A stretch of 64,000 nucleotides of DNA from Ramlibacter monticola. GTDB lineage: Bacteria > Pseudomonadota > Gammaproteobacteria > Burkholderiales > Burkholderiaceae_C. Location of the stretch: positions 309,001 through 373,000 of the forward strand of contig NZ_JAEQNE010000003.1 of NCBI RefSeq assembly GCF_016722785.1. Direction: 5' to 3'. A program made the translations under genes and the position numbers. Below the pieces are notes generated by a model that saw only the letters and a list, made by a program, of their open reading frames with translations, ran no database searches and was not told where the DNA came from. Of this stretch, positions 1 to 8,180 are shown in pieces. How positions within the stretch are numbered: position 1 is the stretch's first letter; each line of letters opens with the position of its first letter.

Positions 1-456
1 GTCGACCACCACAGCTACAACAATTTCAATCGCACCAACGTCGGCGACGGCAGCGGGCGCGGCAACTGGCAACACAGCCCGGAACACCGCAAGGGCGTCG
101 GCTATCGGGACCAGGCGAGCCGCGACAAGTTCGGCGGCGGCCAGCGCGCCGGCATCGCCTCCCGCGAGCAGTTCCGCGGGCGCGATCAGGGGCAGCGCGA
201 CGCCGGGCGAGGCTCGGCAGGCGGCGCCGGCAGCCGCACCGGAGTCGGCGACCGCGCTTCCGGCATTGGCGGCGACCGCAGCGGGATGAGCGACCGCGGC
301 AGCGGTTTCAGCGGCGTTGGCAGCGGCGCGCAGACGCGCGACTTCAGCAATCGCGGTGCCGCGAGTCGCAGCAGCGCCGGCGCGGGACGCGGTGGCGGGT
401 TCAGCGGTGGCGGATTCGGCGGCGGCGGCGGTGGACGCGGTGGCGGGCGCCGCTGA
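1..456 (+). CDS. DUF3300 family protein, C-terminal part (partial)
   Basis: The frame is open from the window edge to a TGA at 454-456 and gives 151 residues, so the start lies outside. The early part carries NFNRTNV and NWQHSPEHRKGV followed by YRDQASR, the Asn/Arg-rich tail pattern I associate with DUF3300 proteins. The last third is almost only Gly, Arg and Ser (GGGFSGGGFGGGGGG type) and is probably disordered. DUF3300 proteins are exported, of unknown function, and are usually followed by a DUF2950 gene, as here 31 bases downstream. Family assignment rests on the tail only, because the conserved N-terminal domain is not in the window. Confidence 0.7.
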   Translation, partial: VDHHSYNNFNRTNVGDGSGRGNWQHSPEHRKGVGYRDQASRDKFGGGQRAGIASREQFRGRDQGQRDAGRGSAGGAGSRTGVGDRASGIGGDRSGMSDRGSGFSGVGSGAQTRDFSNRGAASRSSAGAGRGGGFSGGGFGGGGGGRGGGRR

Positions 457-487
457 GGAATCGGGGAACCAATCCATGGAGCGAGCC

Positions 488-1438
488 ATGCATTGCATTC
501 GTCTGGCGGCAATGAGGATCCGGGCGCCACTGGCCGCGCTGCTGGCTGTGGCCGCGCTGCTGGCCGCGCCGGCGGCCGTGGCCGCGTCCGCCGCGCAGAA
601 GGTCTTCGACACGCCGCAGCAGGCCGCGGGGGAGTTGGCCGCCGCCACGAAGTCACACGACTCGGCGGCGATGCTCGCGATCCTCGGCGCGAACGCGGCG
701 ACCCTCGTCTTCTCCGGCGACGCCGTCGCAGACCGTGCCGCCGAGGATCGCTTCGCGCAGGCCTACGAGGAATCGCACCGGATCGAGATGCAGGGCGACG
801 CGAAGGCGACGCTGGCCGTCGGGAAGGACGACTGGCCGTTTCCATTCCCGCTGGTGAAGTCGCAGGGCGGCTGGCGATTCAACGCGCGCGAGGGCCGGGA
901 GGAAGTCCTCACGCGGCGCATCGGGCGCAACGAGCTGTCGGTGATGCAGGTGTTGCAGGCTTACGTGGATGCGCAGCAGGAGTACTACCTGCGCAATCCC
1001 GACCAGGGCAAGCTGCTCGCCTACGCGCAGAAGGTGGGAAGCACCAAGGGCAAGCGTGACGGCCTCTACTACCCGGTCAACGCGGGCGAACCGCCGAGCC
1101 CCCTCGGCACCCTGTTCGCGAGCGCGCAGGCGGAGGGATACCGGCTCGGCTCGGGCCCGGAAGGAAAGCCGGTTCCGTACCACGGCTACATCTATCGCAT
1201 CCTCAAGGCGCAGGGCCCGGCCGCCAAGGACGGAGCCTACGATTACGTCGTGCACGGGAAGATGATCGGCGGCTTCGCGCTGGTGGCCTATCCGGCGGCG
1301 TACGCGAATTCGGGCGTGATGACCTTCATCGTCAACCACGACGGTGTCGCCTACCAGAAGGACCTCGGTCCTTCGACGAGCGCGGTGGCTTCGAAGATGA
1401 CCCGGTTCGATCCCGTCGCAGGCTGGAAACCCCTGTGA
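488..1438 (+). CDS. DUF2950 family exported protein
   Basis: A 316-residue protein with a cleavable-type signal peptide (hydrophobic LAALLAVAALLAAPAAVAASA). The mature part has features I associate with DUF2950: QQEYYLRNPDQGKLLAYAQK, then YHGYIYRILKAQGP and a late GVMTFIVNHDGVAYQKDLG stretch. Function is unknown; the family is usually paired with DUF3300 and is presumed periplasmic. I chose ATG 488 because GGAG at 478-481 sits 6 bases upstream; ATG 476, in the same frame, is an alternative that adds four residues. Two inverted repeats follow the stop. Confidence 0.85.
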   Translation: MHCIRLAAMRIRAPLAALLAVAALLAAPAAVAASAAQKVFDTPQQAAGELAAATKSHDSAAMLAILGANAATLVFSGDAVADRAAEDRFAQAYEESHRIEMQGDAKATLAVGKDDWPFPFPLVKSQGGWRFNAREGREEVLTRRIGRNELSVMQVLQAYVDAQQEYYLRNPDQGKLLAYAQKVGSTKGKRDGLYYPVNAGEPPSPLGTLFASAQAEGYRLGSGPEGKPVPYHGYIYRILKAQGPAAKDGAYDYVVHGKMIGGFALVAYPAAYANSGVMTFIVNHDGVAYQKDLGPSTSAVASKMTRFDPVAGWKPL

Positions 1439-1442
1439 CGGG

Positions 1443-1501
1443 GGAATGAGCGCGCAAGTCTGCGTCGCTCATTCCTGGCCAAAAGGCTTCTCTGCGGCCA
1501 G
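1443..1501. terminator. Two stem-loops between convergent genes
   Basis: A perfect 10-base inverted repeat (GGAATGAGCG at 1443-1452 with CGCTCATTCC at 1466-1475) starts 5 bases after the DUF2950 stop. It is followed directly by CTGGCC (1475-1480) and GGCCAG (1496-1501), after which the sequence reads GTTTGCCCTTT. The next gene is convergent, so a bidirectional terminator is likely. The T-tract is weak. I see no gene in the rest of 1502-1651. Confidence 0.5.
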
Positions 1502-1651
1502 TTTGCCCTTTCGACCCCGACGGCCACCTGGGGGCCACGTCCTGGATGGATCCGAAGGCGACGCACGCCCCCACGTGAGGCGATGACGCTGAATGCTGCA
1601 CACCGCTACGCCGCAATGGAACGGACGGCCAGGTCTTCCGGGCAGCGACGG

Positions 1652-1951
1652 CTAGTAACCGCTGGTGCGCTTATGCACGGTGGTGGTCGTGGTCACAGTC
1701 GTGCCCGGCGCCGGAGGACCGCCAACCTGCCGCGTGTTCGGTGCCGTCGCATGGTGCACCGGCTGGGCGGCAGGGGTGCGATGCGCGTGCCGCTTCTTCG
1801 GATGCGTGTGGATCGTCACGACCGTCGGACCGGTGTACACGAGGCGGCTCTTGTGCGTGGTCGTGGTGGTGGTGGCGGCGGTCGTCGCGGCGGCCATGCT
1901 GGCGGCGCACGAGAGGGCCAGCATGGGCAGCAGGATGGCGGACTTGTTCAT
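1652..1951 (-). CDS. Small Thr/His-rich exported protein, function unknown
   Basis: A 99-residue protein starting at ATG 1951, with GGGAG upstream in the reading direction. It has a signal peptide (MNKSAILLPMLALSCAASMAA). The mature part is low complexity: Thr runs at both ends (TTTTTT and TTTTTT-V-H-K like) flank a His/Pro/Lys-rich centre with HTHPKKRHAH and VHHATAP. A role in metal binding or the envelope is conceivable from the His content, but I recognise no family. It is not obviously in an operon. Confidence 0.55.
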   Translation of the reverse strand: MNKSAILLPMLALSCAASMAAATTAATTTTTTHKSRLVYTGPTVVTIHTHPKKRHAHRTPAAQPVHHATAPNTRQVGGPPAPGTTVTTTTTVHKRTSGY

Positions 1952-2101
1952 CGTGGATCTCCCAGGAAATGCCTCATGCATAGCACGGACGACGCACGAG
2001 GAACGCGCGCGCACAAAGGCTTGCCACGTAGGACGCAGCTGGCGCGCGGGGCTACTGCTTCGAGCAGGCAGGTGCGGGACGCCCCGTCCTGCCTCCTCGC
2101 A

Positions 2102-2827
2102 TCAGCGGGTCGAGCCGCGCTCGTCCAGGCGTGCCATCACGCGCTGGTCGCCCGTGCGAAGCACCGCCCTGGCATCGGCGAAGGCATCGATGTCATCCTG
2201 CCGACGGATCGTGTAGCTGCCCACGTACGTGCCCGGGCGTTCCTCGCGCAGCTGCAGCCCATCGAGCACGCCCGGCACGCGCACGGCTGCACGCGCATTC
2301 GGCGTGCCTTCCACGCGGAAGCGCACCACGCGTCCAGGCTCCAGGCCGTCGACGCGCGGCCACATGGCGAAGTTGCTGACTTCGGCATTCACGGTCGCCG
2401 GGGCGTTGCCCATGGCCCGAGCCTGGAATGCGGCCGGGTAGTCGTAGGAAACCACGACAGGTTCCTCACCCCAGCCAGCGCGCAGCATCATCTGCCGCGT
2501 CGGGTCGATGCGGTCGCTGCGACGGATTACGTACGAGGCCACGTACTCGCCCGGCGCACGCTCGCGAAGCGGGACCCGCACGTTGTCGGCGAGCGCGAGG
2601 TTCGCCCACCGCGCTCCCGGCGTGGCCCGCACCAGGATGCGTAGGGTGGACCCCGGGCGCAGGCCGGCATCGGAGTCGATCGTCATGTGATTGATCGTGC
2701 CTTGGCGGCTTGCCGCCACCCGGTACTGGGACTGCTGCGCGGCCGCAGGTTGGGCCACGAGGCCCACGGCGAGCGGCGCCAGCAGCAACGCTGCAGCGGC
2801 GAGCTTGGCTTGAATACTGCGTTTCAT
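2102..2827 (-). CDS. Exported protein with two tandem beta-type repeats, function unknown
   Basis: A 241-residue protein with a signal peptide ending near QPAAAQQ. The mature part is an internal duplication: residues about 56-118 (GLRPGSTLRILVRATPGA ... GEYVASYVIRRSDRID) match residues about 161-224 (GLEPGRVVRFRVEGTPNA ... GTYVGSYTIRRQDDID). Each unit looks like an Ig/IPT-type beta domain. AAGGAG lies 8 bases before the ATG. No partner gene is adjacent. It is probably periplasmic or envelope-associated; I do not know its function. Confidence 0.7.
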   Translation of the reverse strand: MKRSIQAKLAAAALLLAPLAVGLVAQPAAAQQSQYRVAASRQGTINHMTIDSDAGLRPGSTLRILVRATPGARWANLALADNVRVPLRERAPGEYVASYVIRRSDRIDPTRQMMLRAGWGEEPVVVSYDYPAAFQARAMGNAPATVNAEVSNFAMWPRVDGLEPGRVVRFRVEGTPNARAAVRVPGVLDGLQLREERPGTYVGSYTIRRQDDIDAFADARAVLRTGDQRVMARLDERGSTR

Positions 2828-3030
2828 GGAACTGTCTCCTTCAGGTTTGCGATGGAGACTAGGCTAGGCGTGTCTGGATGAACGCGCCCTGAATGGGTGA
2901 GCCACGTCACGTAGGAAGAGCACGCTAGTTGAAGAGGACGAAGTCGGCTCTGCCGTGCGAGGATAGCCCTTGAGCTTGCCCGTGCCAGCAGCCAGGGGGT
3001 TCGCGGACCGTCGCCACCCTGCTGCAGACC

Positions 3031-3936
3031 TTAGCCTCGGCGCCGCCCTTTCATTTGCTCGAAGAGGTCATAGAGCTGCTGCGCCGCCGGCGACAGCGTG
3101 CGTCCGCGGCGCCGGATCAGGCCCACCTTGCGATGCACCACGGGATCGACGAGAGGAATGCTGACGAGGATCGGATGATCCTTGCCGGGCATCGCCATGG
3201 CGGGTACGGCAGCAACCCCAAGCCCCGCCTCGACGAGGCCCAGCGCGGTGGTGACGTGCTCGGCTTCGTAGATGGCCTGCGGTCGCTTCGCGACGCCTGC
3301 CAGTGCCTGGTCCAGCACGACCCGGTTGCCTGAGGACCGGCCCACCGACACGTAGTCGTAGTCGCTCAGCTGCGCCCAGCTCACGCGGCGCTGCCTGGCC
3401 AGTGGGTGGTCGCGCCGGCAGGCGGCGACGAAACGCTCCTCCACCAGGGCCTTGAACTCGAGCTCGCCCTCCTGGGCGCCGATGAAGTTCAGCCCGAAAT
3501 CCGCCTCGCTGCGGGCGACCGCCGCCAGCACTTCGTTGGCGCCCGCGTCCAGCACCTTCACCCGCACGCGCGGGGACTGCTCGTGGTAAAGGCGGATCAC
3601 GTGCGACAGGTAGTAGTACACGGTGGAAGGCACGCAGGCCACCGTGACCTCGCCCATGCGCGTCGCCGTGCCACCCCGGATGCCCACCAGCGTCGCGTCC
3701 AGGTCGTCCAGCAGTTCACGCACCTTGCGCTCGAAGTCGCGTCCGACGGCGGTGAGCGTGACGCGCCGCGTGTTGCGCTCCAGCAGCCGCACTCCCAGCG
3801 CCTGCTCCAGCTTGTCGATCCGGCGGCTGAAGGCCGGCTGCGACAGGTGCACCGCCTCGGCCGCCTTGCGGAAATTGCTGAGCTCCGCGACGGTCCGGAA
3901 GGCCACCAGGTCGTTCAGGTCGAAGTTCATGGCCAC
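3031..3936 (-). CDS. LysR-family transcriptional regulator of the adjacent catabolic operon
   Basis: A 301-residue LysR protein. The N-terminal winged helix (residues about 6-66) has DLVAFRTVAELSNFRKAAE and HLSQPAFSRRIDKLEQALG followed by LLERNTRRVTLT; a substrate-binding-like effector domain follows from residue about 92. It is transcribed divergently from the PrpF/MaoC/CoA-transferase operon and probably controls it in response to the acid degraded there. The start is uncertain: GTG 3936 lies 6 bases from GGAGGA (3943-3948), while ATG 3930 lies 12 bases away. The GTG is preferred on spacing. Confidence 0.88.
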   Translation of the reverse strand: MAMNFDLNDLVAFRTVAELSNFRKAAEAVHLSQPAFSRRIDKLEQALGVRLLERNTRRVTLTAVGRDFERKVRELLDDLDATLVGIRGGTATRMGEVTVACVPSTVYYYLSHVIRLYHEQSPRVRVKVLDAGANEVLAAVARSEADFGLNFIGAQEGELEFKALVEERFVAACRRDHPLARQRRVSWAQLSDYDYVSVGRSSGNRVVLDQALAGVAKRPQAIYEAEHVTTALGLVEAGLGVAAVPAMAMPGKDHPILVSIPLVDPVVHRKVGLIRRRGRTLSPAAQQLYDLFEQMKGRRRG

Positions 3937-3974
3937 GGCGGCTCCTCCATTCAGTGATGTGCACAGAGCATCAG

Positions 3975-3992
3975 TTGATCTTAAAGATGCAA
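3975..3992. promoter_or_regulatory. Candidate LysR-type operator between divergent genes
   Basis: The divergent intergenic region contains the dyad ATCTT-A-AAGAT (3978-3988), flanked by TTG and CAA. This fits the interrupted T-N11-A inverted repeat of LysR binding sites. It lies 38 bases before the LysR start and 35 bases before the prpF start, where a regulator of both would be expected. The assignment is positional inference. Confidence 0.45.
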
Positions 3993-4027
3993 TTCACTTT
4001 GGCAATGCAGGAACGGATCATTCAGCC

Positions 4028-5125
4028 ATGCAACGAACGATCCCCTGCGTCCTCATGCGTGCCGGCACGTCGAGAGGCCCGTTTTTCCTGCGCGACTGGC
4101 TGCCGGCCGACGACACGGCCCGCGACGAGGCCCTCATCGGCGCGATCGGTGCCTCGGACCTGCTGCAGGTCGACGGTGTCGGCGGCGGCAGCACGCTGAC
4201 CAGCAAGGTGGCCATCGTCTCCCGGTCTTCGCATCCGGGGTGCGACGTCGACTACCTGTTTGCCCAGGTCGGCGTGGGCCAGAAGTCGGTCGACACGCGG
4301 CCGAACTGCGGCAACATGCTCTCGGGCGTCGCACCGTTCGCGATCGAGCAGGGGCTCGTGCCGGCCCGGGACGGGGAGACGACCGTGCGCGTGTTCAACG
4401 TGAACACCCGCTCGCGGATCGACGTCACGGTGCAGACCCCGGGCCGACGCGTGCGCTACGAAGGCGACACGGGAATCGACGGGGTGGCGGGCACGGCGGC
4501 ACCGATCCGGCTGAACTTCCTCGACGCGTGGGGATCCGTCACGGGTTCACTGTTCCCCACCGGACGCCGCATCGACACCATCGACGGCATCGAGGTGAGC
4601 TGCATCGACGCCGCGATGCCCCTGGTGATCATCCGCGCCCGCGACCTCGGGCTGAGCGGTCGCGAAATGCCCGCCGAACTCGATGCCGACACGGCGCTGC
4701 TGGCGCGCATCGAGGCGATCCGCTGCGCGGCCGGCCAGGCCATGGGCCTCGGCGACGTGTCCGGCAGCGTCGTTCCGAAGCCGGTGATCGCCAGCGAGGG
4801 CGACGATGCGGACAGCGTCACCTCCCGCTACTTCACGCCGCGCCGCTGCCACGCCTCCCATGCAGTCACCGGCGCCATCGGCGTCGCCACGGCCTATGCG
4901 CTGCCCGGCACCGTCATCAGCAGCGACGCGCGCCGCACCGGCGTCCGCTCCATCGCCGTGCTGCATCCGCAGGGGCGCATCGAGGTCGAAGTGGCCATCG
5001 AAGGTGCCGGCGACGAAGCCCGTGTGCAGCGCGCAGCACTCGTGCGCACCGCGCGAAAGATCCTGCAGGGCGACCTGCACCTCCCGCCCTACGTGTTCTC
5101 GAAAGATCCTGAAGGAGACAAACCC
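4028..5125 (+). CDS. PrpF-family isomerase/tautomerase, no stop codon before the next gene
   Basis: The PrpF part is 366 residues. The family catalyses proton-shift isomerisations of unsaturated di- and tricarboxylates (2-methylaconitate isomerase PrpF, 4-oxalomesaconate tautomerase GalD, methylitaconate isomerase). Visible family motifs are the N-terminal VLMRAGTSRGPFF, Lys60 in STLTSK and Cys94 in RPNCGNMLSGV. The usual end RTARKILQG is reached at about 5071, but no stop follows: the frame continues through LPPYVFSKDPEGDKP directly into the Met of the Bug receptor and ends only at 6085. A second copy of CGAAAGATCCTG (5054-5065 and 5100-5111) lies where a stop would be expected. Translation may give a fusion, with separate re-initiation at 5126. 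The exact substrate is not clear. Confidence 0.8.
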
Positions 5126-6085
5126 ATGAAACGACTGATCGCACCGGCATTGGCCGCCGCGCTGGCCACGGCAGCGCCGATGGTCCTGGCCTACCCCGAC
5201 AAGCCGATCACCATCGTGGTCCCCACCGCGCCCGGCGGCGGCAACGACGCGATGGCGCGAGTGATCGGGCAGAAGCTCGGACCGCTGCTGGGCCAGACCG
5301 TGATCGTCGACAACCGTGCCGGCGCGAATGGGGCGATCGCGAGCGAGTTCGCGGCGCGTGCGGCGCCCGATGGCCACACGCTCATGTTCGGCTACATCGC
5401 CACGCACGCAATGAATCCGGCGCTGCAGAAGCTGCGCTACGACCCGGTCGCCGACTTCGCGCCGGTGGGGCTCGTCGGCTACTCGCCCACGCTGATGGTG
5501 GCCAACACTTCGGTGCAGATCAAGGACGTCAAGGACCTGGTCGCACAGCTGAAGGCCAAGCCTGACCGGTACACCTACGCGTCGGCGGGCAACGGAACGG
5601 CGCCCCACTTCGCGGCGGAACTGTTCAAGCTGAACGCGGGCGTCGTGATGCTGGGTGCCCCCTACAAGGGATCCGCGCCCGCCATCACGGACACCATCGG
5701 CGGCCAGACGCAGTTCATGTTCCCGAGCCTGTATACCGCCTTGCCGCATGTGAAGGCCGGCAAGCTGCGTGCCCTGGCCGTGGCGGGACCGCAGCGCTCC
5801 GCGCTCCTGCCCGACGTCCCGACGCTGAAGGAAGCCGGCGTCGATGGCGTGGACGTGCGGCAGTGGTACGGATTCTTCGTGCCGGCCAAGACGCCCAAGC
5901 CCATCGTGGACCAACTGAACAAGGCCTTGAACCAGGTGCTGGCCGACAAGGAGGTGGTGAAGCGCCTGGCCGAACACGGTGCCGACGTCCAGGCGAGCAC
6001 TCCCGAGGAGTTTGGCGCGCTCGTGAAGAGCGAGCTCGCCAAGTGGAAGAGCGTGGTGCAGCGCGCCAAGCTGACCGCCGACTGA
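5126..6085 (+). CDS. Bug-family tripartite tricarboxylate transporter receptor
   Basis: A 319-residue periplasmic binding protein with its own signal peptide (MKRLIAPALAAALATAAPMV ... A) followed by YPDKPITIVVP and the family motif PGGGNDAMAR. Later Bug landmarks include GAPYKGSAPAITDTIGG, LRALAVAGPQRS and LLPDVPTLKEAG. It has a good ribosome site, AGGAG at 5113-5117, 8 bases before the ATG, so it can be made independently although it is in frame with the preceding PrpF gene. No TctA/TctB membrane genes lie nearby, so it must use permeases encoded elsewhere or act as a sensor. The ligand is probably the carboxylate degraded by this operon. Confidence 0.88.
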   Translation: MKRLIAPALAAALATAAPMVLAYPDKPITIVVPTAPGGGNDAMARVIGQKLGPLLGQTVIVDNRAGANGAIASEFAARAAPDGHTLMFGYIATHAMNPALQKLRYDPVADFAPVGLVGYSPTLMVANTSVQIKDVKDLVAQLKAKPDRYTYASAGNGTAPHFAAELFKLNAGVVMLGAPYKGSAPAITDTIGGQTQFMFPSLYTALPHVKAGKLRALAVAGPQRSALLPDVPTLKEAGVDGVDVRQWYGFFVPAKTPKPIVDQLNKALNQVLADKEVVKRLAEHGADVQASTPEEFGALVKSELAKWKSVVQRAKLTAD

Positions 6086-6102
6086 AGCAAGGAAGCCTGG
6101 AC

Positions 6103-6963
6103 ATGCAAACCTCACTCGACGAACTGCAGGCCTGGATCGGCCGCACCGAAACGGTCCGCGACAGCATTGGAGCGACGCCCGTCAAGGCCCTGGATGCAAC
6201 GCTGGACCATCCGGCGCGACCGGTGGAGCAAGGGACGGCGCTGCCTCCGTTGTGGCATTGGTTGTACTTCCTGCCGCTGCATCGCCAAAGCGAGATCGGG
6301 CCCGACGGGCACGCCAGGCGCGGGGGCTTCCTGCCGCCGGTGCCGCTGCCGCGGCGCATGTGGGCCGGCAGCCAGTTCGAATTCCGCTCGCCGGTGCGTG
6401 TTGGCGACGCGGTGGAGAGGACGTCGACGATCGCCGATGTGTCCGTGAAGGAAGGTCGCACGGGCAAGCTCGTCTTCGTCAAGGTGCGGCACGAGCTTCG
6501 CTGCAACGGTGCCACGGACCCCGCCATCGTGGAATTCCACGACATCGTCTACCGGGAAGCCAGGCGGCCCGACGACGTCGAGCCGCCGCCGCAGCGCGCC
6601 GAGGCCGGTGCTTCCTGGCGACGGGAGATCGTCCCCGACGATGTCCTGCTGTTCCGCTACTCGGCCCTGACTTTCAACGGCCACCGCATTCACTACGACC
6701 GCAAGTACGTGACCGAGGTCGAGGGCTACCCCGGACTGATCGTGCACGGCCCCCTGATCGCCACGCTCCTGATGGACCTCGTGCGCCGGCAGATGCCGCA
6801 GGCCGACGTCGCAAGTTTCCGCTTCAAGGCGGTGCGGCCGACGTTCGACCTGAACCCGTTCCACGTCAACGGGCAGCCCGGGCCGGACGGCAAGACCGTG
6901 CGCCTCTTTGCCTCCGACCACGAAGGCTGGCTGACCATGGACGCCACCGCAGTCCTGCGCTGA
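6103..6963 (+). CDS. MaoC-type double hot-dog acyl-CoA hydratase (mesaconyl/itaconyl-CoA hydratase-like)
   Basis: 286 residues; start ATG 6103. The N-terminal half is the FAS1-like dehydratase hot-dog (LPPLWHWLYFLP, GGFLPPVPLPRRMWAGS). The C-terminal half is MaoC-like with the catalytic-region variant RYSALTFNGHRIHYD and then YPGLIVHGPL. This architecture is found in mesaconyl-C4-CoA hydratase of Chloroflexus and in the itaconyl-CoA hydratase Ich of the ict-ich-ccl pathway. Located between a CoA-substrate transporter receptor and a type III CoA-transferase, it probably hydrates an unsaturated C5 dicarboxyl-CoA to a citramalyl- or malyl-type CoA. The precise substrate is inferred. Confidence 0.82.
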   Translation: MQTSLDELQAWIGRTETVRDSIGATPVKALDATLDHPARPVEQGTALPPLWHWLYFLPLHRQSEIGPDGHARRGGFLPPVPLPRRMWAGSQFEFRSPVRVGDAVERTSTIADVSVKEGRTGKLVFVKVRHELRCNGATDPAIVEFHDIVYREARRPDDVEPPPQRAEAGASWRREIVPDDVLLFRYSALTFNGHRIHYDRKYVTEVEGYPGLIVHGPLIATLLMDLVRRQMPQADVASFRFKAVRPTFDLNPFHVNGQPGPDGKTVRLFASDHEGWLTMDATAVLR

Positions 6964-6978
6964 GAAGGAACGATCACC

Positions 6979-8169
6979 ATGCAACCGCTCAAGGGCCTGA
7001 CCGTCGTCACCCTCGAACACGCTATCGCCGCCCCGTTCGCTACCCGCCAGTTGGCGGACCTCGGTGCGCGGGTCATCAAGATCGAGCGCCCCGGTTCGGG
7101 CGACTTCGCCCGCGGGTACGACCAGCGGGTGCGGGGCCTGGCCTCGCACTTCGTCTGGACCAACCGATCCAAGGAAAGCCTGACCCTCGACGTCAAACAT
7201 CCCGAGGCGGCGAAGGTGCTGGAGCGGCTGGTGATCGAGAAGGCGGATGTGGTCGTGCAGAACCTCGCTCCCGGTGCGGCGGCACGCTTGGGACTGGGGT
7301 ATGAGCGACTCGCCAAGCGCAAGCCGTCTCTCATCGTGTGTGACATCTCCGGGTACGGTGACGATCCGGCAAGCCCCGGACCGTACCGGGACAAGAAGGC
7401 CTACGACCTGCTGATCCAGAGCGAGGCGGGCTTCGTATCGGTCACGGGCACGCCTGACGAGCCGTGCAAGGCGGGTCCCTCCATCGCGGATATCGCAGCG
7501 GGGATGTACGCCTACACCAACATCCTGGCGGCCTTGCTGCAGCGGGGCCAGACCGGCAAGGGCCAGCGGATCGACATCTCCATGCTGGAATCCCTCGCCG
7601 AGTGGACCAGCTACCCCCTGTACTACGCGTTCGACGGGGCCGAGCCGCCGCCGCGCACAGGCGCCAGCCACGCGACCATCTACCCCTACGGCCCGTTCCC
7701 CGCCGGCGATGGCGGCACGGTGATGTTGGGCCTGCAGAACGAGCGCGAGTGGGCCGCGTTCTGCGAGAAGGTCCTGCGGCAGCCAGGCGTCGCCACCGAT
7801 CCGCGATTCACCGCCAACTACAAGCGGGTCGCCGAGCGGGAGGCACTGCGCGGGATCATCGTGGAGGCGTTCGCGTCGCTGACCGTCGCGCAGGTGCTCG
7901 AAAGGCTGGAGGCCGCGCAGATCGCGAACGCCCAGGTCAACACGATGCGGGACGTCTGGGCGCATCCGCAGTTGAAGGCGCGAGGCCGCTGGACCGAAGT
8001 CGGCTCGCCGCAGGGGCCGCTGCCCGCGATGCTGCCGCCCGGAAGCTGGGACGTGGGGCCTCGCATGGATCCGGTCCCCGCCTTGGGCGAGCACACCGAC
8101 GCCATCCTGGGGGAATTGGGCTACGGCGCCTCCGACATCCAGGCACTGCGCTCGGTGCAGGCAGTGTGA
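6979..8169 (+). CDS. Type III (CaiB/BaiF) CoA-transferase
   Basis: 396 residues, starting LKGLTVVTLEHAIAAPFATRQLADLGARV, the typical CaiB/BaiF opening. It contains IERPGSGDFAR and FVWTNRSKESLTLDVK, and the catalytic Asp is expected in KKAYDLLIQSEAG. It probably activates a dicarboxylate by transferring CoA from a donor such as succinyl-CoA. The gene is 15 bases behind the MaoC-type hydratase and followed by a CitE-type lyase, the same three enzyme types as itaconate CoA-transferase, itaconyl-CoA hydratase and citramalyl-CoA lyase in Pseudomonas and Yersinia. Family certain; substrate inferred. Confidence 0.88.
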   Translation: MQPLKGLTVVTLEHAIAAPFATRQLADLGARVIKIERPGSGDFARGYDQRVRGLASHFVWTNRSKESLTLDVKHPEAAKVLERLVIEKADVVVQNLAPGAAARLGLGYERLAKRKPSLIVCDISGYGDDPASPGPYRDKKAYDLLIQSEAGFVSVTGTPDEPCKAGPSIADIAAGMYAYTNILAALLQRGQTGKGQRIDISMLESLAEWTSYPLYYAFDGAEPPPRTGASHATIYPYGPFPAGDGGTVMLGLQNEREWAAFCEKVLRQPGVATDPRFTANYKRVAEREALRGIIVEAFASLTVAQVLERLEAAQIANAQVNTMRDVWAHPQLKARGRWTEVGSPQGPLPAMLPPGSWDVGPRMDPVPALGEHTDAILGELGYGASDIQALRSVQAV

Positions 8170-8180
8170 CGGAGCAAGGT

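Noticed and set aside
1..456. GR-rich tail of the first gene as a possible tandem DNA repeat
   Set aside because: It is low-complexity coding sequence in a DUF3300 protein; unit lengths are irregular.
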